In this document: piece after piece, positions 1 through 6,889 of the stretch | Layout: the number at the start of each line of letters is the position of its first letter | How positions within the stretch are numbered: the first letter of the stretch is position 1 | NCBI GenBank assembly: GCA_012513725.1 | Contig: JAAZBQ010000236.1 | Span: 1-15,267 of the forward strand | Direction: 5' to 3' | DNA length: 15,267 nucleotides | From: Chloroflexota bacterium | Lineage (GTDB): Bacteria > Chloroflexota > Anaerolineae > UBA1429 | The notes under the pieces: generated by a model | What the model saw: the letters and a program-made list of their open reading frames with translations, nothing else | What the model was told of the DNA's origin: nothing | Databases searched by the model: none | Translations under genes and position numbers: made by a program

Positions 1-644
1 AAGAGCCAGTAGCGGGCATTGAGCAGCATGCGTGGCTGCTCCCGCTCGGTGGCCCCCACCGAGTCGGGCATCCGCAGCACCACCACCGCGGCGACCACCA
101 TCAGGCCGCCGCCGATGCCATAGTAGGAGCCCAGGGGCACATCGCTGGCCAGCCACGATACCAGCGTCAGCGCGCCCATGCCGACGATGGAGGCCAACGC
201 GCCCACCGACGCCAAGCGCCCCAGCACCCGGCCGGAGGTTTCGCGGGTGGCCAGGCTGAGGCCCAGCGCCGGGCTCAACGGCATCCAGATGTGGTTGCCG
301 AGGCTGGCCAACACCGAGATCAGCATCAGCGCCAGGTACGATCGCACCAGGGCGTGGGCCATAAACCCCAGGCCCATGAGCAACAGAGCGTACCCGCCGC
401 GCTTGGCCAGCGGGAGTTGGGTGAGGAACGCGGCGATAACGATCAAAAGGAGCCCGGGCACCTCGCGGGCGCCCTCCAGCCATAGCACCTGACCTCCGGT
501 GAGGCCCAGCGTATCGACGAAAAAGTTCGCCCGTACCCCTCCCGTCATGCCCTCGCCAAAACGGAGCATGAACACCGCCACGGCGAGGAGCACGAGTTCG
601 CGGCTCCACACCACCGCGGCCTGCCGAACCCCGGTTCTCTGCAC
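1..644 (-). CDS. MFS transporter, N-terminal part (3' end beyond window)
   Basis: This is the N-terminal ~214 residues of a major facilitator superfamily permease, read on the minus strand and cut by the window edge. The chosen start is GTG at 644-642. It is preceded by GGAGG (plus 651-655) with a 6-nt gap and a predicted promoter at 675-704, and a nearby ATG on that strand is out of frame. The visible protein has about six hydrophobic helices. Between helices 2 and 3 is a short basic loop (LAKRGG), and the sixth helix is followed by a charged stretch resembling the central cytoplasmic loop (ATEREQPR), so roughly the first half is present. The substrate cannot be read from this part. Divergence from the isomerase/PmoA-like pair suggests import of a sugar or sugar derivative; that is inference. 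Family call firm, substrate unknown. Confidence 0.85.
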   Translation of the reverse strand, partial: MQRTGVRQAAVVWSRELVLLAVAVFMLRFGEGMTGGVRANFFVDTLGLTGGQVLWLEGAREVPGLLLIVIAAFLTQLPLAKRGGYALLLMGLGFMAHALVRSYLALMLISVLASLGNHIWMPLSPALGLSLATRETSGRVLGRLASVGALASIVGMGALTLVSWLASDVPLGSYYGIGGGLMVVAAVVVLRMPDSVGATEREQPRMLLNARYWL

Positions 645-674
645 GATAAACCTCCATCTATGGTTGTTCGCCGG

Positions 675-704
675 AGTATATCTGAAGCGCGCGATGGGCG
701 CCAA
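675..704 (-). promoter_or_regulatory. Promoter for the MFS gene
   Basis: On the minus strand TTGGCG (699-704) and TATACT (675-680) are separated by 18 bp. Predicted transcription start is near 668, leaving a leader of about 24 nt before the GTG start with its GGAGG site. The same pairing, TTGGCG-18-TATACT, recurs at 2905-2934. Confidence 0.6.
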
Positions 705-737
705 GATGACCACGCGACCCTCGGCGTCGGTGAGCGC

Positions 738-767
738 TTGACATGGCGCTCGTCGCTCGGCTAGTAT
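738..767 (+). promoter_or_regulatory. Promoter for the isomerase/PmoA-like operon
   Basis: A perfect TTGACA (738-743) is followed after 18 bp by TAGTAT (762-767, 4 of 6 to consensus). The predicted start near 774 gives a leader of about 25 nt to the TTG start codon at 800. The promoter lies inside the first 57 nt of the longest open frame, which argues against the ATG at 743 as start. A small inverted repeat, AAGCGC (684-689) and GCGCTT (734-739), spans the divergent region and could be an operator, but it is short. Confidence 0.6.
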
Positions 768-787
768 CGCTTCAACACCCCACCACC

Positions 788-794
788 AAGGAGG
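788..794 (+). promoter_or_regulatory. Ribosome binding site that sets the TTG start of the isomerase
   Basis: AAGGAGG, a near-perfect anti-16S match, sits 5 nt before TTG at 800-802. The in-frame ATG at 743 has no such site and overlaps the -35 box. The in-frame GTG at 809 is 14 nt away from the site, too far for good initiation. Confidence 0.75.
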
Positions 795-799
795 CCCAC

Positions 800-1642
800 T
801 TGTCTGCAGTGCCCTGGCAGTACGCCATCTGCAACGAGCTGTTCACCGACTGGCCCCTCGACCGCATTGCGGCCTACGCCGGCGGGCTGGGCTACGGCGG
901 CCTGGAGCTGGCGCCCTACACCCTGGCCGCTCGGGTGAGCGACCTCTCCGCCGACGACCGCCGGGCCATACGCGGGGCCATCGAGGGCGCCGGCCTGCGC
1001 GTCGCGGGGCTGCACTGGCTCCTCGCGCACACCGAGGGCCTGGCGCTGAACGATGCGGACGCCGAGGTGCGCGAGCGCACCGTCCGCTATCTGCTGGAGG
1101 AGATCGATCTCTGTGCGGACCTGGGGGGCGACGCGTTGGTGCTCGGCTCGCCCGAGCAGCGCAACCCGGCGCCCGGCGTCTCGCACGACGACGCCTGGGC
1201 CTGGACGGCGGAGGCCATGCGCCGCTGCGGCGAGCGGGCCGCCGCCCGGGGCGTGTTCTTTTGCATTGAGGCGCTGCCGGGGCCGGCCTGCCGCTTTATC
1301 ACCAACGTCGATGAGGCCGCGCACCTCGTGCGGCAGGTGGATCATCCCGGCTTTCAGATGATGGTGGACGTGCGGTCCATGGCCACGGACGGGCGGCCCA
1401 TTGACGGGCAGATCGCTTCCGTGGCGCCGCTGGTACGCCACGTCCACGCGAACGATCCGAACATGCTCGGGCCGGGGATGGGCGACGTCGCGTTCGGCCC
1501 CATCCTGGCGGCGTTGCGGCGCGTCGGGTACCGGGGCTGGATCTCGGTGGAGGCGTTCGATACCGCGTATCCCATAGAGCGGATCGCGCAGGAAAGCATC
1601 GTGAACCTGCGGGCCGCAGAAGAACACAAGGGGGCACAATGA
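800..1642 (+). CDS. Sugar phosphate isomerase/epimerase (xylose isomerase-like TIM barrel)
   Basis: A 280-residue protein of the AP endonuclease 2/xylose isomerase-like TIM-barrel superfamily, whose members interconvert ketoses or related sugar derivatives at a divalent metal. Four metal ligands are recognisable: E157 (FCIEALP), D190 (MMVDVRS), H216 (second His of HVHAND) and E251 (ISVEAFD). Their spacing of 33, 26 and 35 residues equals, as I recall it, that of the D-tagatose 3-epimerase metal site (E152, D185, H211, E246). Length fits the family (270-300). The start is TTG at 800 behind AAGGAGG. The TGA stop overlaps the ATG of the next gene (ATGA), so the two are translationally coupled. 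Likely cytoplasmic. It may act on the sugar brought in by the divergent MFS transporter, but the exact substrate cannot be deduced. Confidence 0.88.
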   Translation: MSAVPWQYAICNELFTDWPLDRIAAYAGGLGYGGLELAPYTLAARVSDLSADDRRAIRGAIEGAGLRVAGLHWLLAHTEGLALNDADAEVRERTVRYLLEEIDLCADLGGDALVLGSPEQRNPAPGVSHDDAWAWTAEAMRRCGERAAARGVFFCIEALPGPACRFITNVDEAAHLVRQVDHPGFQMMVDVRSMATDGRPIDGQIASVAPLVRHVHANDPNMLGPGMGDVAFGPILAALRRVGYRGWISVEAFDTAYPIERIAQESIVNLRAAEEHKGAQ

Positions 1643-2811
1643 AACTGGCGACCCTGACTGTGAGTGCAGGCTGGCATCGGAGGCGCTGGTGCCCGGTGAC
1701 GACGCGCCTGTCCCTGGATGCGGGGGTGGATCTCGACGCCCTCATGCTGCGCGACGTGGCCACCGATACGCCGGTGCCCGTGCAGGCCTGGCGAGAGGGC
1801 GACGGCCTCGTCTCGTTGGCGTGGATCGTGGCGGATCTGCCCGCCCACCAGACGCGCGCCTATGAGCTCCGTCGCGCCGACGGTGCGGCGCTGCATGGCC
1901 CGGGCGTCGAGGTCCGCGAGGAGGGCAGCGGCCGCCTGGCGGTCCACGTCGGCGGCGACCACGTGACGAACTATAACTTTGGGCCCGACGTGGTGCGGCC
2001 GTACCTCTATCCGGTGTACGCCCACAGCAACATCGGCGTCACCCGCAACTGGCCGATGGTGACCGACGTCCTGAACGAGACGACCGACCATCCCCACCAC
2101 AAGGGCATCTATACCGCCCAGGGCGATGTGAACGGCGTCGACAACTGGAGCGAGTCGTCGGGCCACGGCTACCAGATCCACCGCGGGTTCAGCCGCCAGT
2201 ACAGCGGGCCGGTGGCCGGCGGGTTCACCGAGGCGCTGGATTGGACGGACGCCGAGCGCAACGCGAACATGACCGAGACCCGCCGGATGACGTTCTACAC
2301 CACGCCGGCCCGCCTGCGGATCTTTGATTATGAGATCGCCCTCCACGCCACCCAGGGCCAGGTGGTGCTGGGCGACACCAAGGAGGGCGGCCTCCTGTCG
2401 GTGCGGGTGGCGAGCTCCATGGACGCCACCGGCGACCCGAGCGCCGGCCGCTTCGTGAACGGCTTTGGCGGCGTCCTGGAAAAGGAGTGCTGGGGCAAGC
2501 CGGCCCCCTGGTGCGACTATTCCGGCCCCGTCGGCGGCGCCTGGGTGGGGGTGGCGTTCCTCGACCACATCGACAACCCGCGCTATCCCACCTACTGGCA
2601 CGTGCGCAACTATGGCCTGATGACCGCCAACCCCTTTGGCCTCCACGACTATACGGGGGATCCAGAGCAACGGGCGGATCTCACCATCCCCGAGGGGGAG
2701 ACGGTGTCGTGGCGCTACCGGGTGATCGTCCACGACGGCAACGCAGAGCAAGCCCAGATCAGCGAACGCTACCATGACTTTGCTTTCCCGCCGGCCGTGA
2801 CGGTCGAGTAG
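1639..2811 (+). CDS. PmoA-like family protein (DUF6807)
   Basis: A 390-residue protein recognised as the DUF6807 / 'methane oxygenase PmoA' Pfam family. Despite that name, the family is not established as a methane monooxygenase subunit. Hallmarks are RPYLYPVY (from residue 120), the histidine cluster DHPHH (150-154) followed by KGIYTAQGDVNG, and later GDTKEGGLLSVRVA and TYWHVRNYGL. An all-beta N-terminal part of about 110 residues precedes these, as usual. There is no signal peptide, so it is probably cytoplasmic. ATG at 1639 overlaps the isomerase stop and has AGGGGG just upstream. The family is commonly found beside sugar isomerases, dehydrogenases and transporters in glycan-catabolism loci, and that arrangement is seen here. 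A carbohydrate-processing role is inference. A strong terminator follows. Confidence 0.82.
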   Translation: MKLATLTVSAGWHRRRWCPVTTRLSLDAGVDLDALMLRDVATDTPVPVQAWREGDGLVSLAWIVADLPAHQTRAYELRRADGAALHGPGVEVREEGSGRLAVHVGGDHVTNYNFGPDVVRPYLYPVYAHSNIGVTRNWPMVTDVLNETTDHPHHKGIYTAQGDVNGVDNWSESSGHGYQIHRGFSRQYSGPVAGGFTEALDWTDAERNANMTETRRMTFYTTPARLRIFDYEIALHATQGQVVLGDTKEGGLLSVRVASSMDATGDPSAGRFVNGFGGVLEKECWGKPAPWCDYSGPVGGAWVGVAFLDHIDNPRYPTYWHVRNYGLMTANPFGLHDYTGDPEQRADLTIPEGETVSWRYRVIVHDGNAEQAQISERYHDFAFPPAVTVE

Positions 2812-2832
2812 TGCCGGCGCCCTGGAGCGAGA

Positions 2833-2873
2833 GCGAGGGGCCAGCCCAAACGGGTGCGCCCCTCGCGCTTTTT
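2833..2873 (+). terminator. Rho-independent terminator after the PmoA-like gene
   Basis: A perfect 9-bp stem, GCGAGGGGC (2833-2841) with GCCCCTCGC (2858-2866), has a 16-nt loop that can add an inner CCC/GGG pairing. It is followed by GC and five T (2869-2873). It begins 21 nt after the stop codon and ends the isomerase/PmoA-like transcript. Confidence 0.8.
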
Positions 2874-2904
2874 CTCGGTGCTTCCCGGGTGCGCGGCCGC
2901 GGTC

Positions 2905-2934
2905 TTGGCGCCATCCGGTTGCGGCGTGTATACT
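2905..2934 (+). promoter_or_regulatory. Promoter for the lipoprotein-DegV-activator-deacetylase genes
   Basis: TTGGCG (2905-2910), an 18-bp spacer and TATACT (2929-2934) lie just downstream of the terminator. Predicted transcription start is about 2941. I find no convincing promoter in the gaps of the next three genes, so this may drive all four, up to the hairpin at 6468-6500. Confidence 0.6.
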
Positions 2935-3013
2935 CTGTGCATCGGTTGGGCCGCCCGAAGCAGGGTGCCGGCCGTGACCGGTGAGGCTGCTACGCGGAAG
3001 GCGGCAAACCATC

Positions 3014-3499
3014 ATGTCCTCGCTGATCGTGGCGCGCCGGGGCCGCAGTGCGCGGCTCGGCGCGATGTTATGGATGCTCCTCGTGACCCTCCTCCTGGGC
3101 GCTTGCGCGCCAGAGGGACCCGCCTCGCCCCCTCCGTCGGAGGTGGGTGCGGGGGATGACTGCTCCATCATTGCGGCGGGGTTCGCCGTGCAGGCCCGGG
3201 AGGCGCTGGACCGCTATCAGGAGATCGATGCGGAGGCCGCCCTTGCCGACGGCGAGGAGCTGCGCGCCGCCATCGGCCGCCTGGAAGCCCTGCGCGCCGA
3301 GTTCCTGGCCCTGGAGCCCGCCGAGTGTGCGCTGCCCGTCAAGGTGAGCATCACCCGCTACATGGATCATGCCATTGATCTGCACAACGCCGTGTGGGCG
3401 GCCGACTGCCCGCTGTGCATCGATGATATCCGCCTGCAGGCCACGGCGGCCCGGGAGCGCGCCGCTTTGGACCTACAGACCCTGGAAGGCGCGCCGTAG
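3014..3499 (+). CDS. Small secreted lipoprotein of unknown function
   Basis: Predicted 161-residue lipoprotein. A basic n-region (RRGRSAR) is followed by a hydrophobic stretch and the lipobox LLGAC with the lipidated Cys at residue 31. A Pro/Ser-rich linker comes next, then a mostly helical, acidic domain with four more cysteines (DDC, AEC, ADC, PLC) that could form two disulfides outside the cell. I chose ATG 3014 because it supplies the basic n-region. GTG 2981 would make a longer leader with no clear Shine-Dalgarno site, and ATG 3065 would leave no positive charge before the lipobox. The Shine-Dalgarno site at 3014 is itself weak (GGAAGG about 12 nt upstream), so the start is uncertain. 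I do not recognise the family. The helical part resembles small binding or protein-interaction domains only in a general way. Confidence 0.7.
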   Translation: MSSLIVARRGRSARLGAMLWMLLVTLLLGACAPEGPASPPPSEVGAGDDCSIIAAGFAVQAREALDRYQEIDAEAALADGEELRAAIGRLEALRAEFLALEPAECALPVKVSITRYMDHAIDLHNAVWAADCPLCIDDIRLQATAARERAALDLQTLEGAP

Positions 3500-3512
3500 C
3501 CCGTTTGGGTCG

Positions 3513-3535
3513 CCACGGCAGCAGATCGGCCGTGG
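3513..3535 (+). other. Hairpin in the lipoprotein-DegV gap
   Basis: CCACGGC (3513-3519) pairs with GCCGTGG (3529-3535) across a 9-nt loop, extendable by a C-G and a G-T pair. It lies 14 nt after the lipoprotein stop. No T-run follows, so it is not a typical intrinsic terminator. It could lower downstream expression or protect the 3' end of processed lipoprotein mRNA (inference). Confidence 0.45.
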
Positions 3536-3544
3536 TGCCGCCGT

Positions 3545-3563
3545 CCCCTCGCCCGCCGAGGGG
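3545..3563 (+). other. Second perfect hairpin before DegV gene
   Basis: A 7-bp perfect stem, CCCCTCG (3545-3551) with CGAGGGG (3557-3563), has a 5-nt loop. It stands 9 nt after the previous hairpin and 12 nt before the GGAG site of the DegV gene. It lacks a T-run. Together the two stems occupy most of the 87-nt gap. Confidence 0.45.
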
Positions 3564-3586
3564 CACGCCACACATGGAGATGTCGC

Positions 3587-4435
3587 ATGCGTCCCATCAA
3601 GATCGTGACCGATAGCGGGGCCGACCTACCGGCCGAGGTGCTGGAGGATCTCGACATCTCGGTGGTGCCGCTGGTGGTGGTGGCCGGCGACAAGGCGTAC
3701 AACGAGACGGAGCTCGATCGCGACACCTTCTGGCAGCTGCTCGAGCAGAACGGCGCGCTCAAGACCTCACAGCCCTCCGTCGGCATGTACCAGCAGGCGT
3801 ACCAGCGCCTCGTCGACCTGGGGAACGACGTGCTGTGCTTTTGCATCACCAGCCGGCACAGCGGCACCTATAGCTCGGCGCAGACGGCCGCGGCCAAGTT
3901 CGCGGGCCGGGTGCAGGTGGTCGACTCGCTCGGGTTGTCGCTGGTGATGGGCTTTCAGGTCATCGTGGCCGCCAAGATGGCCCGCCTGGGCGCCCGGCTC
4001 GGCGACATCGTCGAGGCGGCCCGCGCCATCCGCGAGCGCAGCCACGTGACCTTTCAGCTGCGCACGCTCGAGTACCTGCGCCGCGGCGGAAGGGCGGCCC
4101 GCCTGATGCCGGCCGTCGATCGCGTCGCGCGGGCGCTGAACCTGACGATCCTCCTCACCCTGACCGACGGGGAGCTCAAGCTCAGCGGCGTGTCGCGGTC
4201 CTACAAGCAGGGCCTGCGGCGCATCCGCGACGAGGCCGTCCGACTGGCGCCCCTGGAAAGCCTGGGGATCGTGCACACGCGCATCCCCGAGGTCGCCCAG
4301 CGAATGGCGGATGAGCTGGCGGCCCTCACCGGCTTTCGTCGGGAGAGCGTCATCATCACCGAGCTGGGCGCCGGGATGAGCTGCCACGGCGGAGAGGGGA
4401 TGATCGGGGCCGTCGCCGTGCGCCAGGCTCCCTGA
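3587..4435 (+). CDS. DegV family fatty-acid-binding protein
   Basis: A 282-residue protein matching the DegV family throughout (usual length 275-290). These cytoplasmic proteins bind a fatty acid and, in Firmicutes (FakB), present it to a fatty acid kinase. Visible hallmarks are TDSGADLP (8-15), the TSQPS loop (T60-S64), SRHSGTY around S89/S92 that binds the carboxylate, VVDS-LGLSLVMG, and the LEYLRRGGR segment (RRGGR 165-169). ATG 3587 has GGAGA 7 nt upstream. No FakA-like kinase is in the window, so a phospholipid role here is by analogy only. The stop is 45 nt from the chosen start of the next gene, with a relatively AT-rich gap between them. Confidence 0.93.
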   Translation: MRPIKIVTDSGADLPAEVLEDLDISVVPLVVVAGDKAYNETELDRDTFWQLLEQNGALKTSQPSVGMYQQAYQRLVDLGNDVLCFCITSRHSGTYSSAQTAAAKFAGRVQVVDSLGLSLVMGFQVIVAAKMARLGARLGDIVEAARAIRERSHVTFQLRTLEYLRRGGRAARLMPAVDRVARALNLTILLTLTDGELKLSGVSRSYKQGLRRIRDEAVRLAPLESLGIVHTRIPEVAQRMADELAALTGFRRESVIITELGAGMSCHGGEGMIGAVAVRQAP

Positions 4436-4480
4436 CGGTTTTGCGTTTTGGATTCCCTCATATTGGTAGATAGGTGGACG

Positions 4481-5170
4481 ATGGACGATCAGCATGTACT
4501 GACCTGGCCGGCAGAGCCGCTCGAGGTGGGCCCGCTTGCCGAACGACTGCACGTGATCCCGGGATCCGGCGACTACCAGGACCTGGTGACGCTGGCCCGG
4601 GAGGCCCAGGCGCTGGCCGCCCCCAAGGCGTGCTATCGGCTGGCCTACATCGATGACCGGGGCGACGACCACGTGGTGGTCGATGGCGTGACGTTCAGCA
4701 GTCGCATCCTGCGCGTGAACCTCGAGGACTCGCACCGGCTGTTCGCCGAGGTGGCCACCTGCGGCGTCGAGGTCGACGCGTGGGCCCACGGGCTGCAGGA
4801 CATCCTCTGGCAGTTCTGGGCCGAGGCGATCAAGGAATCCTTCTTGCGGCAGGCACGCAACGCCCTGCGCAAGGAGCAGGAACGGGTCTACGGGCTGCGC
4901 CGCACGTCGACGATGGCCCCGGGATCCCTGGCCGACTGGCCGATCCAGCAGCAGCGCCCGCTGTTCCAACTGCTGGGCGACGTCGAGGGCGCCATCGGGG
5001 TGCGCCTGAGCAGCAGCATGCTGATGTCACCGAACAAGTCGGTCTCCGGCGTGCGGTTCGAGACCGAGACGGATTTCGTCTCCTGCTCCCTCTGCCCGCG
5101 AGAGGTTTGCCCCGGGCGCCGGCAGGCCTATGACCGGGAGCTCTACGCGCGCCGTTACCGCGAAGGCTGA
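4481..5170 (+). CDS. Stand-alone corrinoid activation protein (MetH activation-domain-like)
   Basis: A 229-residue protein resembling the C-terminal activation domain of cobalamin-dependent methionine synthase, here as a separate polypeptide. In MetH this domain binds S-adenosylmethionine and permits reductive remethylation of inactive cob(II)alamin. The segment from M145 (MAPGSLADWPIQQQ) aligns in layout with the AdoMet-binding region of E. coli MetH. SPNKSVSG (183-190) corresponds to the MetH PGASVSG segment. A C-x2-C-x4-C motif (C202, C205, C210) near the end is absent from MetH itself but typical of the stand-alone form, and may bind a metal or cluster. VATCG (C94) is another recurring motif of that form. 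I chose ATG 4481 over TTG 4448 because AGGTGG (4472-4477) precedes it. No corrinoid protein or methyltransferase is encoded in the window, so the partner must lie elsewhere. Confidence 0.78.
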   Translation: MDDQHVLTWPAEPLEVGPLAERLHVIPGSGDYQDLVTLAREAQALAAPKACYRLAYIDDRGDDHVVVDGVTFSSRILRVNLEDSHRLFAEVATCGVEVDAWAHGLQDILWQFWAEAIKESFLRQARNALRKEQERVYGLRRTSTMAPGSLADWPIQQQRPLFQLLGDVEGAIGVRLSSSMLMSPNKSVSGVRFETETDFVSCSLCPREVCPGRRQAYDRELYARRYREG

Positions 5171-5196
5171 ATCCGCGCACCGCACGGAGGGGCGCC

Positions 5197-6453
5197 ATGC
5201 ATGCCGAGATCACCCGCCACGCCCTGGACCGCGTGCCGCTCTCGCTCATCATCGACGACTCTACGCTCCTGGTAAACCTGAACTACTTTTTCATGCGCGA
5301 TCGGAACCTCGCCGACGGGGGGCAACGACGCTGGGAGGACGTGCCCGTCGTCCATCCGGAGTGGTTCACCCGGGCCTTTGGCGAGTGGTGCCTGGCGCAG
5401 GGCGTGCGGGGCAAGTTCAGCGTGGTGCCCTGCCCGGCGGCGCTCGGCCGCATCGACGAGGGGCTGCCCCTCTTTTCCCGGGCCCAGCAGGATTCCTGGC
5501 TGGCCATGTGCCGCGAGGTGATCGCCCCCGCCTTTGACCTGACCCCCGAGATGATCACCCACACCTACGTCGTGGATCCTGCGACGTGCGAGCCCCTGCC
5601 CGAGCGCATCTGGGAGCAGTACGAGTGGGAGACGCTCCCGGTGGACCGAGAGGATCTCGTCCACCGCTACATCGCCACCGCCTGCCGCATCCTGGATAAC
5701 GTCGGCCTCACACCCCAGGGCGTCACGTCGCCGGGCGGGTTCGGCGGCCGCACCATGGCCTTTTACGCCCGGGTGGCCGGGGAGGCCGTCCGCGAGGCGA
5801 CCGGCGCCGCGACGCCCTTCTTTTTCAAGCGCGTGGCAGAAGAGGGGCCGGTGGATACCTACGTGTGGGAGCAGGACCCTGCGGCGGGCACCGCCGTCGG
5901 AGAGGTGGTGGCCTGCACCGGCGACCGCACCGGCTCGTGGACGGGGTACGGCGTCGTGGACGCCGACTATTACCTGACGGAGGACCTCGCCGGCGGTCGG
6001 CTGGCGGGGGTCATCGATCGGGGGGACCCCTGTATCCTGTGCAGCCACTGGCAGGGCTTCTACGGGCTGCACGCCGGCGACCAGCAGGGCTTTGCCGCCC
6101 TGCGTACCGTCGTGGAGCGGCTGCGCCAGCGGGATCCCCACGGCGAGCGGACGGCCTGGCGCCGCACCTCCGAGATCGCCACCTATGCCTGCGCCCGGGA
6201 GATGGCGTCGCTCTCCGTCGCCGATGATTCGCTGCGGCTGGCGTTGCCCGTGCGGGCCGAGGGGCTCACCCTGCGGCTGGACGCGCCGGACGTAGCAGGG
6301 ATCGCGGTGAATGGCGTCCCGCTCCAGCGGGTGGAGCGCAAGCGGGACCTGGCCTCGGGGACGTTCTGGCCCACGGCGGAGGGCACCTTCCTGGCGTTCG
6401 ATCCGCTTGCGCCCGAATGCACCGTCGCGATCCGCCGCGCTGCGTCCGCGTGA
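5197..6453 (+). CDS. Polysaccharide deacetylase-like (NodB-fold) protein
   Basis: A 418-residue protein most like the glycoside hydrolase/deacetylase (NodB-homology) superfamily. Support is the N-terminal LSLIIDDS (D20, D21) at the position of the NodB catalytic Asp pair, GVRGKFSVVP (K73) for the next strand, ITHTY (H122), a SPGGFGG turn (from S178) and CSHWQGFYG (H284) as a possible late catalytic histidine. The last ~100 residues look beta-rich (LRLALPVRAEGLTLRLD) and may be an accessory sandwich domain. No signal peptide is seen, so it is probably cytoplasmic or acts on small saccharides. ATG 5197 follows GGAGG by 6 nt, and the gap from the previous gene is 26 nt, consistent with one transcript. 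Fold assignment is moderate. The canonical H-x3-H metal motif is not evident, so metal-dependent deacetylation should not be assumed. Confidence 0.6.
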   Translation: MHAEITRHALDRVPLSLIIDDSTLLVNLNYFFMRDRNLADGGQRRWEDVPVVHPEWFTRAFGEWCLAQGVRGKFSVVPCPAALGRIDEGLPLFSRAQQDSWLAMCREVIAPAFDLTPEMITHTYVVDPATCEPLPERIWEQYEWETLPVDREDLVHRYIATACRILDNVGLTPQGVTSPGGFGGRTMAFYARVAGEAVREATGAATPFFFKRVAEEGPVDTYVWEQDPAAGTAVGEVVACTGDRTGSWTGYGVVDADYYLTEDLAGGRLAGVIDRGDPCILCSHWQGFYGLHAGDQQGFAALRTVVERLRQRDPHGERTAWRRTSEIATYACAREMASLSVADDSLRLALPVRAEGLTLRLDAPDVAGIAVNGVPLQRVERKRDLASGTFWPTAEGTFLAFDPLAPECTVAIRRAASA

Positions 6454-6467
6454 TCGTTCGTAGAAAG

Positions 6468-6500
6468 CACGAGGCCCCCGACATCGTCGGGGGCCTCGTG
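6468..6500. terminator. Bidirectional terminator between convergent genes
   Basis: A perfect 15-bp inverted repeat, CACGAGGCCCCCGAC (6468-6482) and GTCGGGGGCCTCGTG (6486-6500), has a 3-nt loop. On the minus strand it is followed by CTTTCT. On the plus strand no T-run follows, but the stem is very stable. It sits 14 nt after the deacetylase-like stop and 17 nt beyond the ferredoxin stop, so it can end both transcripts. Confidence 0.85.
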
Positions 6501-6517
6501 GTATGGCGCGACAGGTC

Positions 6518-6778
6518 TCAGGCAGGCTCCTTATCCGGGTGGAGCGCACGGAACTTGGCCAGCAGCTCCTCCTCGGTCTCCTCGTTGTCAGGATCGGCCA
6601 TGGGGGCCTCTACCGGGCAGACGTCCAGGCACTGCTGGGTGTCGAAAAAGCCGACGCACTCGGTGCACTTGCTCGCGTCGATGATGAACAGATCGTCGCC
6701 CTCGGAGATCGCCTCGTTGGGGCACTCGGCCTCACAGGACCCGCACGAGATGCACTCGTCGCTGATGGTGAACGCCAT
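6518..6778 (-). CDS. 2[4Fe-4S] ferredoxin
   Basis: An 86-residue low-potential electron carrier with two cluster motifs. The first is C9-x2-C12-x2-C15-x3-C19-P and the second is C38-x2-C41-x8-C50-x3-C54-P. The eight-residue insert between C41 and C50 plus an acidic C-terminal tail (roughly residues 56-86) match the Allochromatium-type/YfhL-like bacterial ferredoxins rather than the short clostridial form. Expected cluster ligands are C9, C12, C15, C54 and C38, C41, C50, C19. ATG 6778 has AGGAGG (plus 6786-6791) 7 nt upstream and a strong promoter. It is a one-gene transcript, so no redox partner can be named from the neighbours. Coupling to the corrinoid activator, which needs a low-potential electron, is an idea only. 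Confidence 0.95.
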   Translation of the reverse strand: MAFTISDECISCGSCEAECPNEAISEGDDLFIIDASKCTECVGFFDTQQCLDVCPVEAPMADPDNEETEEELLAKFRALHPDKEPA

Positions 6779-6841
6779 GATACAGCCTCCTGAATGAACG
6801 TGGGTGGATCGTTACGCGCGGCCGCCCGCGCAGCGCCAGGC

Positions 6842-6869
6842 AGTATAGGCGGCGTAGGGGGCGTGTCAA
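6842..6869 (-). promoter_or_regulatory. Strong promoter for the ferredoxin gene
   Basis: On the minus strand a perfect TTGACA (6864-6869) is followed after 16 bp by TATACT (6842-6847, 5 of 6). Predicted start is near 6835, giving a 5' leader of about 57 nt that carries AGGAGG. This is the best-matching promoter in the window, consistent with high ferredoxin expression. Confidence 0.75.
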
Positions 6870-6889
6870 GTCCTTTTGCCGTGGGGCTC

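Noticed and set aside
1639..2811. Reading the PmoA-like gene as a methane monooxygenase subunit
   Set aside because: It has no membrane helices and no PmoB or PmoC neighbour. The Pfam name is historical and the DUF6807 motifs and sugar-gene context point elsewhere.
1354..3171. 605-codon minus-strand frame across the isomerase, PmoA-like gene and terminator
   Set aside because: It runs through two well-identified genes and a terminator, has His/Arg/Ala-rich shadow composition and no recognisable domain.
3513..3563. Two hairpins as a rho-independent terminator
   Set aside because: Neither is followed by a T-run, and the DegV gene 24 nt later has no visible promoter of its own. Kept as hairpins of unknown role.
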